Assembly (NCBI GenBank): GCA_002011215.1
Contig: MTML01000091.1
Location: 14,335 to 46,602, forward strand
Origin: Archaeoglobus sp. JdFR-24
GTDB taxonomy: Archaea; Halobacteriota; Archaeoglobi; Archaeoglobales; Archaeoglobaceae
Length of the DNA stretch: 32,268 nt
Reading direction: 5' to 3'
The notes beneath the pieces were generated by a model. That model did not search any database. It saw nothing but the letters and a program-made list of their open reading frames with translations, and was not told where the DNA came from. How positions within the stretch are numbered: the stretch's first letter is position 1; every line of letters begins with the position of its first letter. The position numbers were made by a program, and so were the translations under genes. Shown here piece after piece: positions 17,401 to 24,648 of the stretch.

Positions 17401-17966
17401 AGGAATTTGAGGAGGTCAAGGCGAGAAGAGATGAACTCTTAGAGAAGAAACTCACACTCGAGAAGGAGAGAAGCGATATCTTAGAGAGGATCGAGAAGTA
17501 TGAGGGGATGAAAAGAGATGCTTTCTTCAAAGCCTTTAATTCGATAAACGAACATTTCAAAGAGATCATATCTCAGCTTGCAGACGGAGAAGGTGAGCTC
17601 TACCTTGATAGTTTTGAGGATCCCTTCAATAGCGGGCTGCATATCAGAGTTAAAATAAGGGACAAACCTCACCAGAAACTGGAATCTATGAGCGGTGGGG
17701 AGAAGAGTTTAGTTGCGCTTTCACTGATTTTTGCGATTCAGAAATACAAACCCGCACCGTTTTATGCATTTGATGAGATAGATATGTTCCTCGACGGGAT
17801 AAACGCTGAAAAGGTTGGAAAACTTATAAGTGAGAGGTCAAAGGAGGCACAGTTCATAGTCGTTTCCCTGAGGAAGCCGACCCTTGAAAAGGCCGATTCA
17901 ATAATTGGAGTTACACTTGGGAGGGATAACTCATCAACAGTAACCGGAATAAAGATGAGAGCATGA
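14451..17966 (+). CDS. smc: Chromosome segregation/condensation ATPase SMC
   Basis: SMC forms the ATP-driven, DNA-entrapping core of the archaeal/bacterial condensin with ScpA and ScpB. At 1171 residues the length is typical. The head begins with Walker A GPNGSGKS (31-38). A long coiled coil (about 165-510) leads to the hinge (about 520-665), with GVYGTVSQLCEV and GGRATFIPL and ending near the TLTGGS loop. The return coiled coil (about 670-1020) leads to the second head half with signature motif SGGEKSLVALSL (about 1081-1092) and Walker B FYAFDEIDMFLD (about 1104-1115). All ATPase motifs are intact. AAAGGATC precedes the ATG. The stop overlaps the scpA start (ATGA). Confidence 0.97.
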   Translation: MHIKKLIIKNFKSFNKKVEIPLFKGFTVISGPNGSGKSNIVDAILFCLGLTPSTRILRADRLTDLIHSGNGNLSEAEVTVVFDNSDRVLPGEDEIRITRRIKRTEKGYYSYNYINGKPSNLSETQKLLSNAGIHSDAYNIVMQGDVTRITEMTPFQRRKIIDDIAGISEFDEKKEKALEELETVRENIERINTILIEVNYQLEQLEEDRSEALRYKGLVEEKEKYLRYLMMQKYMTLHNKKRRLENEISKLERDRDAVLNDIIKINTWIGDLNAKADEVSKKIFELADEDYKRIQERLLEISSEREGLKKSKELRLQEISRLDEDKTKILVAISKLKDDLRKAEEEIEKFSIQKISIQEVVDELESRISIINLKLDEMDTKYNNLKDELLSKKLKLDSIKEVRSEKIGERDRLLEIIRRIGLELEDLEKEKRNIESELDDLLNNIVREKKEHSQIERDLELKIKNRNEIDKEIFSIRNELSQIEEDIKSREVELSKIKAQLNVIESYFSKAVELILEAKKRKAMPGVYGTVSQLCEVSEQFALALETAAGNALQFIVVENENDAVRCIKYLKQISGGRATFIPLNKIRKNFGRVELDRSVLKEKGVIDYAVNLIKCDKKFEYVFNFIFRDTLVVDNIDTAKRLMDGRRIVTLDGDLIERSGTLTGGSQEKRRGILATRELFEKQKKINEEITILNSKKAEILGKLRRHEELKRKIQEEVDSINKRLGDARNRISVIESRIDAHRRRIKEIDGKIAQRISERDEIYSKISAIEGEISDIESKMREIQKDTGEIEKKLRGSEIPKLTEELERLKDELSRNKEALLIAQKNLENAEFRKTQIERSIFDKEMQISEIDEKKKEILKKIEEEGILFKSLGEELESLRAKEQEVGDTVKELRDERGKILNEIRSLERKRDEKRFEVTSIEERIRARRESLENVNSEIAEMGEIEIAEDEMIPTQEEIVRKLDEIESELGKFGDVNLKAIQEFEEVKARRDELLEKKLTLEKERSDILERIEKYEGMKRDAFFKAFNSINEHFKEIISQLADGEGELYLDSFEDPFNSGLHIRVKIRDKPHQKLESMSGGEKSLVALSLIFAIQKYKPAPFYAFDEIDMFLDGINAEKVGKLISERSKEAQFIVVSLRKPTLEKADSIIGVTLGRDNSSTVTGIKMRA

Positions 17967-18736
17967 AAGAACTGAATCCAGAACTGGAAGACCCCATTGA
18001 AATGTTTGTTGAGATGGCTAAAAAGGGCGAGATAGATCCATGGAATATCGACGTAATTGATGTTGCCGCAAAGTTTCTGGAGAAACTTGAGAGGGCTCAG
18101 AAACTTGATCTCAGGATTTCAGGCAGAGTTCTCCTTTATGCAGCGATCCTGATAAGAATGAAAGCAGAGATACTGTCTGCAGAGGCTGTTAGAGTGAAAA
18201 AAGAACCTGAAATAATTCCTGATGAGGTGAATTTCGAAGAATTTTATCAGGAATCCTTTGAACCCGACTCATATTTAATGGAACTCGATGAAGGATTAGA
18301 TAAGTCAGAATATAAACCAGAAACGGAAGAAGACCTCATACAGAGTCTGATGAAAGTGCAGAGAAAAACTGTTAGAAGGTTTACCACCTTACAGGATCTC
18401 ATAAGAGAACTTCAAATGGCTGAAACCGTTGAGAAGAGAAGAAAGAAGAGAAGAAAGAAAATAGATGAGCAAGAAGCAATAAAAGAGACTCTGGAAACCC
18501 CGCATGAGGAGAACATAGAAGAGATTCTGGTTAAAGTTGAAAATGAGCTCCTGAAACTTTTTAGAAGGAAAAACCTCCTTTACTTTTCTGAGATTATAAA
18601 AGGGAAAGAGAAGGAAAAACTTTCATATTATCTTTCCGTTCTGCATCTCGCCTACAGGAAAATCCTTGAGGTGAATCAGAAAAGGATATTTGAAGAGGAC
18701 ATCGAGCTGAAACTCTACAAAAGTGAAAAATCGTAA
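17963..18736 (+). CDS. scpA: Segregation and condensation protein A (kleisin)
   Basis: ScpA is the kleisin that bridges the two SMC heads. The 257-residue protein shows the kleisin N-terminal helix bundle with the family motif KKGEIDPWNIDVIDVAAKFL (about 15-34) and the RISGRVLLYAAILIRMKAE segment that binds the SMC neck. The middle is acidic and variable, then a Lys/Arg-rich patch (RRKKRRKKID). The C-terminal winged-helix region (about 175-250) contacts the SMC cap and has FSEIIKGKEKEKLSYYLSVL. Its ATG overlaps the smc stop by four bases, a clear case of translational coupling that supports a fixed SMC:ScpA ratio. Confidence 0.92.
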   Translation: MKELNPELEDPIEMFVEMAKKGEIDPWNIDVIDVAAKFLEKLERAQKLDLRISGRVLLYAAILIRMKAEILSAEAVRVKKEPEIIPDEVNFEEFYQESFEPDSYLMELDEGLDKSEYKPETEEDLIQSLMKVQRKTVRRFTTLQDLIRELQMAETVEKRRKKRRKKIDEQEAIKETLETPHEENIEEILVKVENELLKLFRRKNLLYFSEIIKGKEKEKLSYYLSVLHLAYRKILEVNQKRIFEEDIELKLYKSEKS

Positions 18737-18763
18737 TTTCTTGTTTCTGATCTTTAAATGGCC

Positions 18764-18772
18764 TTATATAGT
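18764..18772 (+). promoter_or_regulatory. TATA box between scpA and scpB
   Basis: TTATATAGT would direct transcription from about 18792-18797. scpB can therefore be made independently of smc-scpA. The predicted start falls at or near an upstream ATG (18796), and a second ATG frame (18803-18835) ends in the ATGA that overlaps the scpB start. Confidence 0.45.
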
Positions 18773-18831
18773 ATTAAGACTTTTTAAGAGATTAAATGGG
18801 TGATGGATGTAATTCAAACAGGTGATGAAAT

Positions 18832-19443
18832 ATGAACGACGCTGGTGAGAATCTCAGGGAAATAAAAAAAATTGTTGAAGCTGTGCTCTTTTCCTCTTCC
18901 GATCCTGTTTCTGTAACCAAAATTTCAAAAGTAACAAAGATAGATGCTGGTCATGTTCAGAAGGTCATAAATTTACTGATTGAAGAATATTCAGCCAGAG
19001 AGAGCTCAATCGAGATTATTGAGCTCGGGTCAAAATATATCATGAGGGTTAAACCATCATACTACCCTTATGTGGAAAAATTCATGGAAAAAGACCTCGA
19101 TAGGGGGACATTGAGAACTCTTGCAGTGATTGCACTTAAACAACCCATTCTGCTGTCAAAGCTGGCTAAGATACGGGGAAACAAATGCTATGGACATGTT
19201 AAGAAACTTGAAGAACTTGGCCTGATAAAGGGTAATAAAAAAGGAAGAAGCAAGCTTCTTTCAACCACAAAACAATTTTCTGATTATTTTGGCCTCAAAT
19301 CAAACAGCCCTGAAGATATCAAAGCATTCCTGAAAAACTATGCATCAGCAAATGACCTTGGGCTTGAAAAATGGATTGAGGGAGTTGAGGGGAGGGCGAA
19401 AGATCAAATTGTGAAGAATGAAATTAAAGTCGATCGCGATTAG
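18832..19443 (+). CDS. scpB: Segregation and condensation protein B
   Basis: ScpB is the paired winged-helix (kite) subunit that binds ScpA in the SMC complex. The 203-residue protein has the family opening LREIKKIVEAVLFSSSDPVS and the paired winged helices: the first at about 8-85, the second at about 90-150 with GTLRTLAVIALKQPILLSKLAKIRG. The canonical PVTR/IRGV stretch is modified here to IRGNKCYGHVKKLEELGLIKG, as in many archaeal forms. An AGGTGAT ribosome site precedes the ATG, and the gene has its own TATA box 95 bases after scpA. The next gene, of unknown function, runs in the same direction 48 bases on. Confidence 0.88.
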   Translation: MNDAGENLREIKKIVEAVLFSSSDPVSVTKISKVTKIDAGHVQKVINLLIEEYSARESSIEIIELGSKYIMRVKPSYYPYVEKFMEKDLDRGTLRTLAVIALKQPILLSKLAKIRGNKCYGHVKKLEELGLIKGNKKGRSKLLSTTKQFSDYFGLKSNSPEDIKAFLKNYASANDLGLEKWIEGVEGRAKDQIVKNEIKVDRD

Positions 19444-19491
19444 AAAAAGTAAAAAATAAAAGTTAAAATAACTCTGCATCGTGCAATTCTG

Positions 19492-20259
19492 ATGATGGAA
19501 AGAGAAGATTTTAAGGCTAAACTGCTGATGGAAATATCAAGATTATTAGAAGGTAGAATGGTAGTCTCTGAAGAAGAGGTTGAGGTGATTTTTTATCGAG
19601 CAATTATCAGAACATTTGAAGGTTTTTCTGCAAAAATAAATCCTGATTCAGGAATAATCACAGAAGTTAAGGAGAGTCTCTTTCATGCACCTCACTCCAT
19701 CAACTCTCCACACTTCTCAGATTTAATTGAAATCGCCGGAAACAAGTTTTATCATATCCACACGTGGAAACCTGATAAAGGTGAGCTTGAGCATGCATAC
19801 AGGATGCTTTTGAGGTCGAAAAGACTTTTAGCATCAATTCCAGAGATGACCGCAATTACAGACAGATTTTTCAATGGTTACTCACCAGTAAACGGAATCA
19901 TAAGGGAATATGTCAACTCGACAGGCAAAAATTACGGTGTTTTTTATTCAACCATTGAAGAGGTTGAAGAAGATCTGGAGAGTCATCTTGAGATCTCCAA
20001 AGATTACGGTGGGAGGTATTCCGTAATCGTTCTGACAGAGAAGAACCCAAAACACTTCATTAAATTTTTCAAGAAACATTCTGAAGATGCAAAAAAGGCC
20101 GGTCTGAGAATCTGGGTTGCAGATACGAACAAAAAAACTCTTGATCCGTTTATAGGTTATCCCAAAGATCTAAAACTGCTGAAAAACTTCAAAAATCCAA
20201 GACTTGCATCAATTATTTCCTCACTATGGAGGGTCGATGTTAACAGAATCGACGATTGA
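19492..20259 (+). CDS. Unknown protein downstream of scpB, possible degenerate PD-(D/E)XK-like fold
   Basis: I do not recognise the family. The 255-residue soluble protein has an N-terminal helical part (about 1-45). Residues 72-113 read like a PD-(D/E)XK nuclease core: Asp77 before a turn, then strand FYHIHTWK (86-93), then a helix of the QLLRYKRLL type (HAYRMLLRSKRLL, 101-113). The usual Glu-x-Lys is replaced by His/Trp residues, so catalysis would be lost if the fold is right. The second half (about 140-250) looks alpha/beta, with strands YSVIVLTEK and LRIWVADT. There is no ribosome site, and a second ATG follows directly, so the true start may be 19495. Position suggests cotranscription with scpB. 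Confidence 0.6.
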   Translation: MMEREDFKAKLLMEISRLLEGRMVVSEEEVEVIFYRAIIRTFEGFSAKINPDSGIITEVKESLFHAPHSINSPHFSDLIEIAGNKFYHIHTWKPDKGELEHAYRMLLRSKRLLASIPEMTAITDRFFNGYSPVNGIIREYVNSTGKNYGVFYSTIEEVEEDLESHLEISKDYGGRYSVIVLTEKNPKHFIKFFKKHSEDAKKAGLRIWVADTNKKTLDPFIGYPKDLKLLKNFKNPRLASIISSLWRVDVNRIDD

Positions 20260-20273
20260 ACCGAAGCCTGTAC

Positions 20274-20882
20274 CTATTGCTTTCCTTTAATTCGTTCCTT
20301 GCGGAATCCCTTACCCACAAAATAAATTTCTGCACTTCGTTTCCTCGACGCCTGAGGTGAATGGAACTTTTTGAACCCGAAGTTTGGTGCTGCATACTTG
20401 TAGAAGCTGTTTATTTCTTCACCCTGGAAAATCTTTACGAGGAAGTTTCCTCCCGGGCGCAAGAATAATCTGGCAAAATCGAAGGCTGCTCTTGCAAGAT
20501 CGATGGAGATTAAATGATCTATCGTCCATTTTCCGGTTAGTTTGGGGGAGGCATCACAGATTACCGCATCAAATTCATTACATACACTTTTAACAGCCTC
20601 TATTGTTTCAGGTTTGGTAATGTCACCCTGAATAAAAACAACACCTTCAAGTGAAGGCATGGGACTGATATCCACCGCAACAACATCAGCCCCAATGTCT
20701 GATGCTACCTGACTCCACCCCCCCGGAGAAGCGCCAAGATCGAGGACCCTGTAACCCTTTTTTATCAGTTTGAATTTCTTATTTATCTGGATCAGTTTAA
20801 AAGCAGCTCTGCTACGGTATCCCTTCTCCTTAGCTTTCCAGTAGTAATAATCCTGTCTGTCTCTCGTTCTTCGAGGTTTCAT
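20274..20882 (-). CDS. rlmE: Ribosomal RNA 2'-O-methyltransferase RlmE/FtsJ
   Basis: FtsJ-type enzymes methylate a ribose in the large-subunit rRNA A-loop using S-adenosylmethionine. With the start at 20882 the protein has 202 residues, the normal family size. A longer frame from 20951 would add 23 residues of unlikely composition, and a TTTTTTAAATT stretch about 25 bases before 20882 supports the shorter one. The SAM site DLGASPGGW is at 48-56. The KDKE catalytic set is complete: Lys29 (RAAFKL), Asp110 (ICDASP), Lys150 (LVKIFQG) and Glu185 (SAEIYFV). It is the last gene of a minus-strand group with yjbQ and clp1-type genes; YjbQ lies 82 bases upstream. Confidence 0.93.
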   Translation of the reverse strand: MKPRRTRDRQDYYYWKAKEKGYRSRAAFKLIQINKKFKLIKKGYRVLDLGASPGGWSQVASDIGADVVAVDISPMPSLEGVVFIQGDITKPETIEAVKSVCNEFDAVICDASPKLTGKWTIDHLISIDLARAAFDFARLFLRPGGNFLVKIFQGEEINSFYKYAAPNFGFKKFHSPQASRKRSAEIYFVGKGFRKERIKGKQ

Positions 20883-20964
20883 CTTACAACCTGCTCCCAA
20901 GAATTTAAAAAATTGTCTGATCGATTTTAAGATTAAACTTTTAAAGACCAAACCAACCAGAAAT

Positions 20965-21360
20965 TCAGGCAGGGATAACCTTTACGATGACCCGTCTGTT
21001 GCTCCTTGGTCCATCGAGTTCCACAAACAGAACCCTCTGCCATGTACCAAGATCGAGCTTTCCATTTGTTACGGGAATTACGGAGCAGTTTCCGAGCATA
21101 ACAGCCCTTATGTGAGAGTCTGCATTATCATCGATTATATCATGCCTATATCCTGCCCCACGTGGCACAAGTCTGCATAACATTTCCAAGATATCTTCAA
21201 TTAATCGGTCTTCACCCTCGTTCACAACAATAGCGGTTGTGGTATGTCTTGTGTAAACCACTGCAATTCCATCCTTGACACCACTCTTTCTCACTTCTTC
21301 CTGAACCATAGATGTTATATCAACAATCTCAGTTCTCTTTTCAGTCCTAAGCTCTATCAT
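20965..21360 (-). CDS. YjbQ/UPF0047 family protein
   Basis: The 131-residue protein fits the UPF0047/YjbQ family (COG0432). The signature VVYTRHTTTAIVVNEGEDR lies in the first half, HDIIDDNADSHIRAVMLGNC in the middle, and GTWQRVLFVELDGPR near the end. His residues of these motifs line a metal site in solved structures. In bacteria the family has been given a weak secondary thiamine-phosphate synthase activity; the true cellular role in archaea is not settled. GAGGTGGATC directly precedes the ATG, a good ribosome site, consistent with a place inside an operon behind the Clp1-type kinase gene 28 bases upstream. Confidence 0.9.
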   Translation of the reverse strand: MIELRTEKRTEIVDITSMVQEEVRKSGVKDGIAVVYTRHTTTAIVVNEGEDRLIEDILEMLCRLVPRGAGYRHDIIDDNADSHIRAVMLGNCSVIPVTNGKLDLGTWQRVLFVELDGPRSNRRVIVKVIPA

Positions 21361-21388
21361 GATCCACCTCAGGTCAGCTAATAGTTAA

Positions 21389-22606
21389 TTATAAAGAAAA
21401 TTTCACAAAACATTCTTTAAAGTTTTCGTTAAGTCTAAACTCTCCAAACTCAATCCTGTTTATTTTTTCATTGGCCGATGTGAAAATTATGACCTTTCCT
21501 GATCTGAAATCGATGTCTTTTATAATTCCAAAACCTCTATATCTCTCATCCATATAGAGTCCTGCAACAAGCCCACGAACTCCATCCTGTGAGATTATGT
21601 TTACTTCTTCCACACCATAAACCTCTTTAAGGGCTTTTATGATTGCGTTTCCAACTTCAACTTCTTCTTCCGTGCAAATGTTCAGAAAACCCTGACCCTT
21701 CTCTGCGAAAACTACCTTAGTTTCAAGCATTTCCTCGAAGATGTTTTTGTCTATTTTTTCACCTTTAAACAGATTGCTTGATCTCGATCTGAGTTTTTTC
21801 AGGTTTAATTCGAGATCTGAAGAGTTATCCATCCATTCAGCATACAGTCTGCTTCTTAACTGAATTCTCGTATCTCTGTCTCTTTTTTTCACCACAAAAG
21901 AATCAACCTTAACGGTCTCACAATGAAGAAAATCAAAATAAGCTGGTTTTTCTCCAAAATAGATTACCATATCAGGTTCCAGGATTTCGATCTTTGCAAG
22001 CTTGTATTCAGCAGCTCTCCTGCCCCTCACCCAACCAGTGGAGTCTATAATTACCTTCTTAACAATTTTAATCTTATCAATTTTCCTTTTGATTTCCAGA
22101 ACACCATTGATGCATTTCGCCTCTCTACCTGTGGGGGATATCGCTCCGATAAAAGCACCATCCAGCATTTCAACATCTGAAATGGAAATTATTCCTCCAT
22201 CTGTAATCCCAATGCCCATTGCTGCTGGATGTGCTATATTCGCCTGTCCAATATCGAGATCGACAAGGATTTTCGTGGAGTCAAGCTTGTTCGAAAGATA
22301 GGTTGCAAGACTGCTCTTACCTGAATCTGACGACCCGTAAATAAAAAAGGAGTCAGCTTCGACTTTTTCGAGCCTAGTCCAGGATTCAGGAATCGTACAA
22401 CCCTTTACTGGAACAAAAAATGTTTCTTCATCCACGATTACTCTTGATGGTTCGGTCAAATAAACCGGAAGGGTCTTTTCCTCCGGAACGAAAATATTTT
22501 TGATCTTGCACCCGAAAACCTCAGCAGATCCACTCTCAACCTTTAATTTTGAGGGGCCACGAATTATCAGGGTCGTGTCTCTGTTTTCCTCAATTGCTAT
22601 GGGCAT
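21389..22606 (-). CDS. Polynucleotide 5'-hydroxyl kinase, archaeal Clp1/Grc3 family
   Basis: Archaeal members of this family (COG1341) phosphorylate 5'-OH ends of RNA and DNA, a healing step that precedes ligation. The 405-residue protein has a Walker A GSSDSGKS (91-98), the neighbouring strand ending DLDIGQ (116-121, equivalent to the clasp-region motif of Clp1), a Walker B-like VIIDSTGWVRG, and a C-terminal beta-rich domain. The N-terminal about 75 residues form a small beta domain that in Clp1 sits beside the kinase core. The TATA-like sequence at 22630-22638 is 28 bases ahead of the ATG, giving a leaderless start. It heads the minus-strand unit clp1-yjbQ-rlmE. Confidence 0.88.
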   Translation of the reverse strand: MPIAIEENRDTTLIIRGPSKLKVESGSAEVFGCKIKNIFVPEEKTLPVYLTEPSRVIVDEETFFVPVKGCTIPESWTRLEKVEADSFFIYGSSDSGKSSLATYLSNKLDSTKILVDLDIGQANIAHPAAMGIGITDGGIISISDVEMLDGAFIGAISPTGREAKCINGVLEIKRKIDKIKIVKKVIIDSTGWVRGRRAAEYKLAKIEILEPDMVIYFGEKPAYFDFLHCETVKVDSFVVKKRDRDTRIQLRSRLYAEWMDNSSDLELNLKKLRSRSSNLFKGEKIDKNIFEEMLETKVVFAEKGQGFLNICTEEEVEVGNAIIKALKEVYGVEEVNIISQDGVRGLVAGLYMDERYRGFGIIKDIDFRSGKVIIFTSANEKINRIEFGEFRLNENFKECFVKFSL

Positions 22607-22629
22607 TGAAGAAAATAAAATTTTCAGAC

Positions 22630-22638
22630 TTAAATATT
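22630..22638 (-). promoter_or_regulatory. TATA box of the polynucleotide kinase gene
   Basis: The minus strand reads AAATATTTAAG, centred 28 bases from the ATG at 22606, and would drive the clp1-yjbQ-rlmE unit as a leaderless message. Confidence 0.5.
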
Positions 22639-22721
22639 TTATTAAATCTTCTGCTCAGCCTCCTACTCAGTTCACTTTCCAGGCTTTCCAAGATGCCTGA
22701 TGGATTTTAATTGGCTTCAAC

Positions 22722-23639
22722 TTATTCACCAGAATTGCTGGATTCTTGAACTGGTTTTATCTCAATTCTCCTCATTTCTGGCTCAAGAGACATGAGCTTT
22801 GTGAGATTTGTATCCCTCATTATTGCTACACTAAGTCCGTCTTTAAAGTTGGTGTAATTGTAATAGAGTGTTTTGTTTGATTTTACAAACCATCCATTCT
22901 TTGTGAAATTCATTGCAACGACCTTCTCGTAGAATGTTCCATTTTGAGTCTGATTTATTCTGTAACCGGCGAAATAAAAATCAAAGAAGTCTGTTGCATT
23001 TCCTCTTGCCAGCCCTTTAATAGCATTTCCCTGAAGCAACATAACCAAGTTATAATCTCCCCCAGGAAGCCTGGTGATAAATTTTCCAACATCATTATTT
23101 AAACTGCCCTTTCCTCCGCTGGAGATAAGTTCGACAGTTTTCACCACAATTTGGCTCGTTCCCAGGATGAACGGACTCGTACTTTCTACCAGAGAAATGC
23201 CTTGCTTCGTTTTCACAGTATATCCAAGATACTCCTCCTTCGAGTCGTATGAAAAGTACACTTTTGATTTGCTGGTATTTATCAGAAACAAAATTTCTGG
23301 ATACATGCCAGGATAAATCGAAATGAGTACCCGGTGTATGTTTCCGGATGTTCTCAGATTTTTAAAAAAGTCGTAATTAAGATTGTTCGCCACGATGTCA
23401 TTCAAGATCGTCCTGAGTTCAGCATCAGCCCCATCATAATTGACATAGATAACCTGATCCGCCCCTGAAGGGACATAGGATATGTATCCGGAAAAACCAT
23501 TGGGAAATTCGAACTTCACATCTCGTTCAACCAGAGTATTTGATTGTTTTACAGCATAGGCAAGAACCGAGCCAAGCATGATTATAGTCAGAAGGAGTGC
23601 CAGTAATCTTGCAGATTTCGTCTCCATTCTTCGAGCCAT
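22722..23639 (-). CDS. Secreted or membrane-anchored protein of unknown function
   Basis: I do not recognise the family. The 305-residue protein opens MARRMETKSARLLALLLTII: a basic stretch, then a single hydrophobic segment (about 12-30) ending SVLAYA, so it is exported or anchored by its N-terminus. The rest looks like an extracellular, mostly beta domain with few Lys-Glu clusters and about six N-x-S/T glycosylation sites toward the C-terminus (NATDF, NQTQ, NGTF, NFTK, NKTL, NYTN, NLTK). There is no cysteine, metal or catalytic motif. ATG 23639 was chosen over GTG 23645 because a TATA-like sequence (23664-23672, minus) lies at leaderless distance. It has no close operon partner. Confidence 0.75.
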   Translation of the reverse strand: MARRMETKSARLLALLLTIIMLGSVLAYAVKQSNTLVERDVKFEFPNGFSGYISYVPSGADQVIYVNYDGADAELRTILNDIVANNLNYDFFKNLRTSGNIHRVLISIYPGMYPEILFLINTSKSKVYFSYDSKEEYLGYTVKTKQGISLVESTSPFILGTSQIVVKTVELISSGGKGSLNNDVGKFITRLPGGDYNLVMLLQGNAIKGLARGNATDFFDFYFAGYRINQTQNGTFYEKVVAMNFTKNGWFVKSNKTLYYNYTNFKDGLSVAIMRDTNLTKLMSLEPEMRRIEIKPVQESSNSGE

Positions 23640-23709
23640 AAACACTAGGATTGCGATGGGAAGATAAATCTTTTTCTAATACAGGTCAGTGGATTTAATT
23701 AATATAATT

Positions 23710-23783
23710 TAATATGAGATCAGCTAAAGGTGTTTACAAGTCTTTGTAATATGAGATCAGCTAAAGGTGTTTACAAGTCTTTG
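23710..23783. repeat. Perfect 37-base tandem duplication
   Basis: Bases 23710-23746 and 23747-23783 are identical and directly abutting. The unit begins TAATATGAGATCAGC and ends TTTACAAGTCTTTG. There is no spacer, so it is not a CRISPR array. It lies between two minus-strand genes, upstream of the secreted-protein gene. Confidence 0.95.
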
Positions 23784-23785
23784 CT

Positions 23786-23879
23786 AGAGCATGCTTTCTG
23801 GGTAGCTGGATAGTATAGTCTAGATAGTCTGGATATTTTGAAGGTTTATGAAAGTCGTGAATGTCTTAAAGCATGCTCT
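23786..23879. repeat. 12-base inverted repeat reaching into the small-protein stop codon
   Basis: AGAGCATGCTTT (23786-23797) is the exact reverse complement of 23868-23879. The right arm contains the last codons of the small protein and most of its stop. Between the arms, short direct repeats (TAGTCTAGATAGTCTGGATA) occur. The core GCATGC is itself palindromic, which makes the match less surprising than its length suggests. Confidence 0.7.
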
Positions 23880-24084
23880 CATCGCTGAGCATTCCTTTGT
23901 ATCTGTCCTGAAGCATTTTGTTTAGCTCATCAACAATATTCCTAATATGTTCTAAATCCAAGCCCAGTTCAGATGCTGCGTCATTCACTTTCATCAAATC
24001 TAAAAGAGCTATACCATCTTTTGATACACGTTCATCGATTAACTTTTTTATGTAGCGGACAATTTTTTCCTCATCACTGCCCAT
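23866..24084 (-). CDS. Small helical protein of unknown function
   Basis: The 72-residue protein is acidic and almost wholly helical (GSDEEKIVRYIKKLIDERVS, then LDLEHIRNIVDELNKML). The segment around residues 20-50 (DGIALLDLMKVNDAASELGL, then DLEHIRNIVDEL) resembles a helix-turn-helix layout, so a small DNA-binding or regulatory protein is possible but not shown. ATG 24084 was preferred to ATG 24102 because a TTATTTAATG element ends about 25 bases ahead of it; the longer form would add MESIFF. Its end lies in the arm of a 12-base inverted repeat. Confidence 0.55.
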   Translation of the reverse strand: MGSDEEKIVRYIKKLIDERVSKDGIALLDLMKVNDAASELGLDLEHIRNIVDELNKMLQDRYKGMLSDESML

Positions 24085-24260
24085 AAAAAAAATAGATTCC
24101 ATACATTAAATAATTAACGATTTGTCATGACATGGGATAGGGGGGAAAAGGTTTTTATCATATTCAAAGCACTTCAGACAGAACGTTCAGAATGCTACGG
24201 ATTGAAGGGAGTTAAGAGAGATAGGAGAGATGTGGATAGGAAAGATTGAGGGGATGTGAA

Positions 24261-24431
24261 ATGCCAGCTGTTATTGATAAGGAGATGTGCGATAGCTGTG
24301 GTACATGTGTTGATGAGTGTCCAATGGGTGCTATCGAGCTAAATGAGAAGGCAGAGGTTGATGAAGATATATGCACGGAATGTGGAACATGTGTAGATGT
24401 GTGTCCAAATGATGCTATTACACTGGAATGA
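24261..24431 (+). CDS. 2[4Fe-4S] ferredoxin
   Basis: The 56-residue protein is a clostridial-type electron carrier. Two full cluster motifs are present: C10/C13/C16/C20 followed by Pro, and C38/C41/C44/C48 followed by Pro, each CxxCxxCxxxCP. The two halves are near-repeats of each other, as is usual for this family. ATG 24261 is preceded by GAGGGGATGTGAA, a good ribosome site, so the in-frame TTG at 24246 is not needed. A TATA-like TTTTTATCAT lies about 100 bases upstream, implying a long leader. It stands alone, so its redox partner cannot be told from context. Confidence 0.93.
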   Translation: MPAVIDKEMCDSCGTCVDECPMGAIELNEKAEVDEDICTECGTCVDVCPNDAITLE

Positions 24432-24648
24432 GTTAAATAAGTAGTTCAACAAGATTATTCAGATAGTGGCTGCAATCTTCATCGGTGAACCATATAATCC
24501 GCAGAAACTGTAGGAAAGCATAGTAAAAGCATAAATTTTAATTATCATTGAATCATGAAAACTAAGCAGAAATCTAAACATATATTAAGGGGGATAAATT
24601 AAAAAGTTCATGTATTAGAGGGAGTTAAAGGTAAGTAGAGGTGTATGC

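Noticed and set aside
23710..23783. CRISPR array
   Set aside because: The two repeat copies abut with no spacer, and no cas gene is in the window.
24432..24648. Box C/D small RNA between ferredoxin and GTPase genes
   Set aside because: No paired C (RUGAUGA) and D (CUGA) boxes at suitable spacing were found on either strand.
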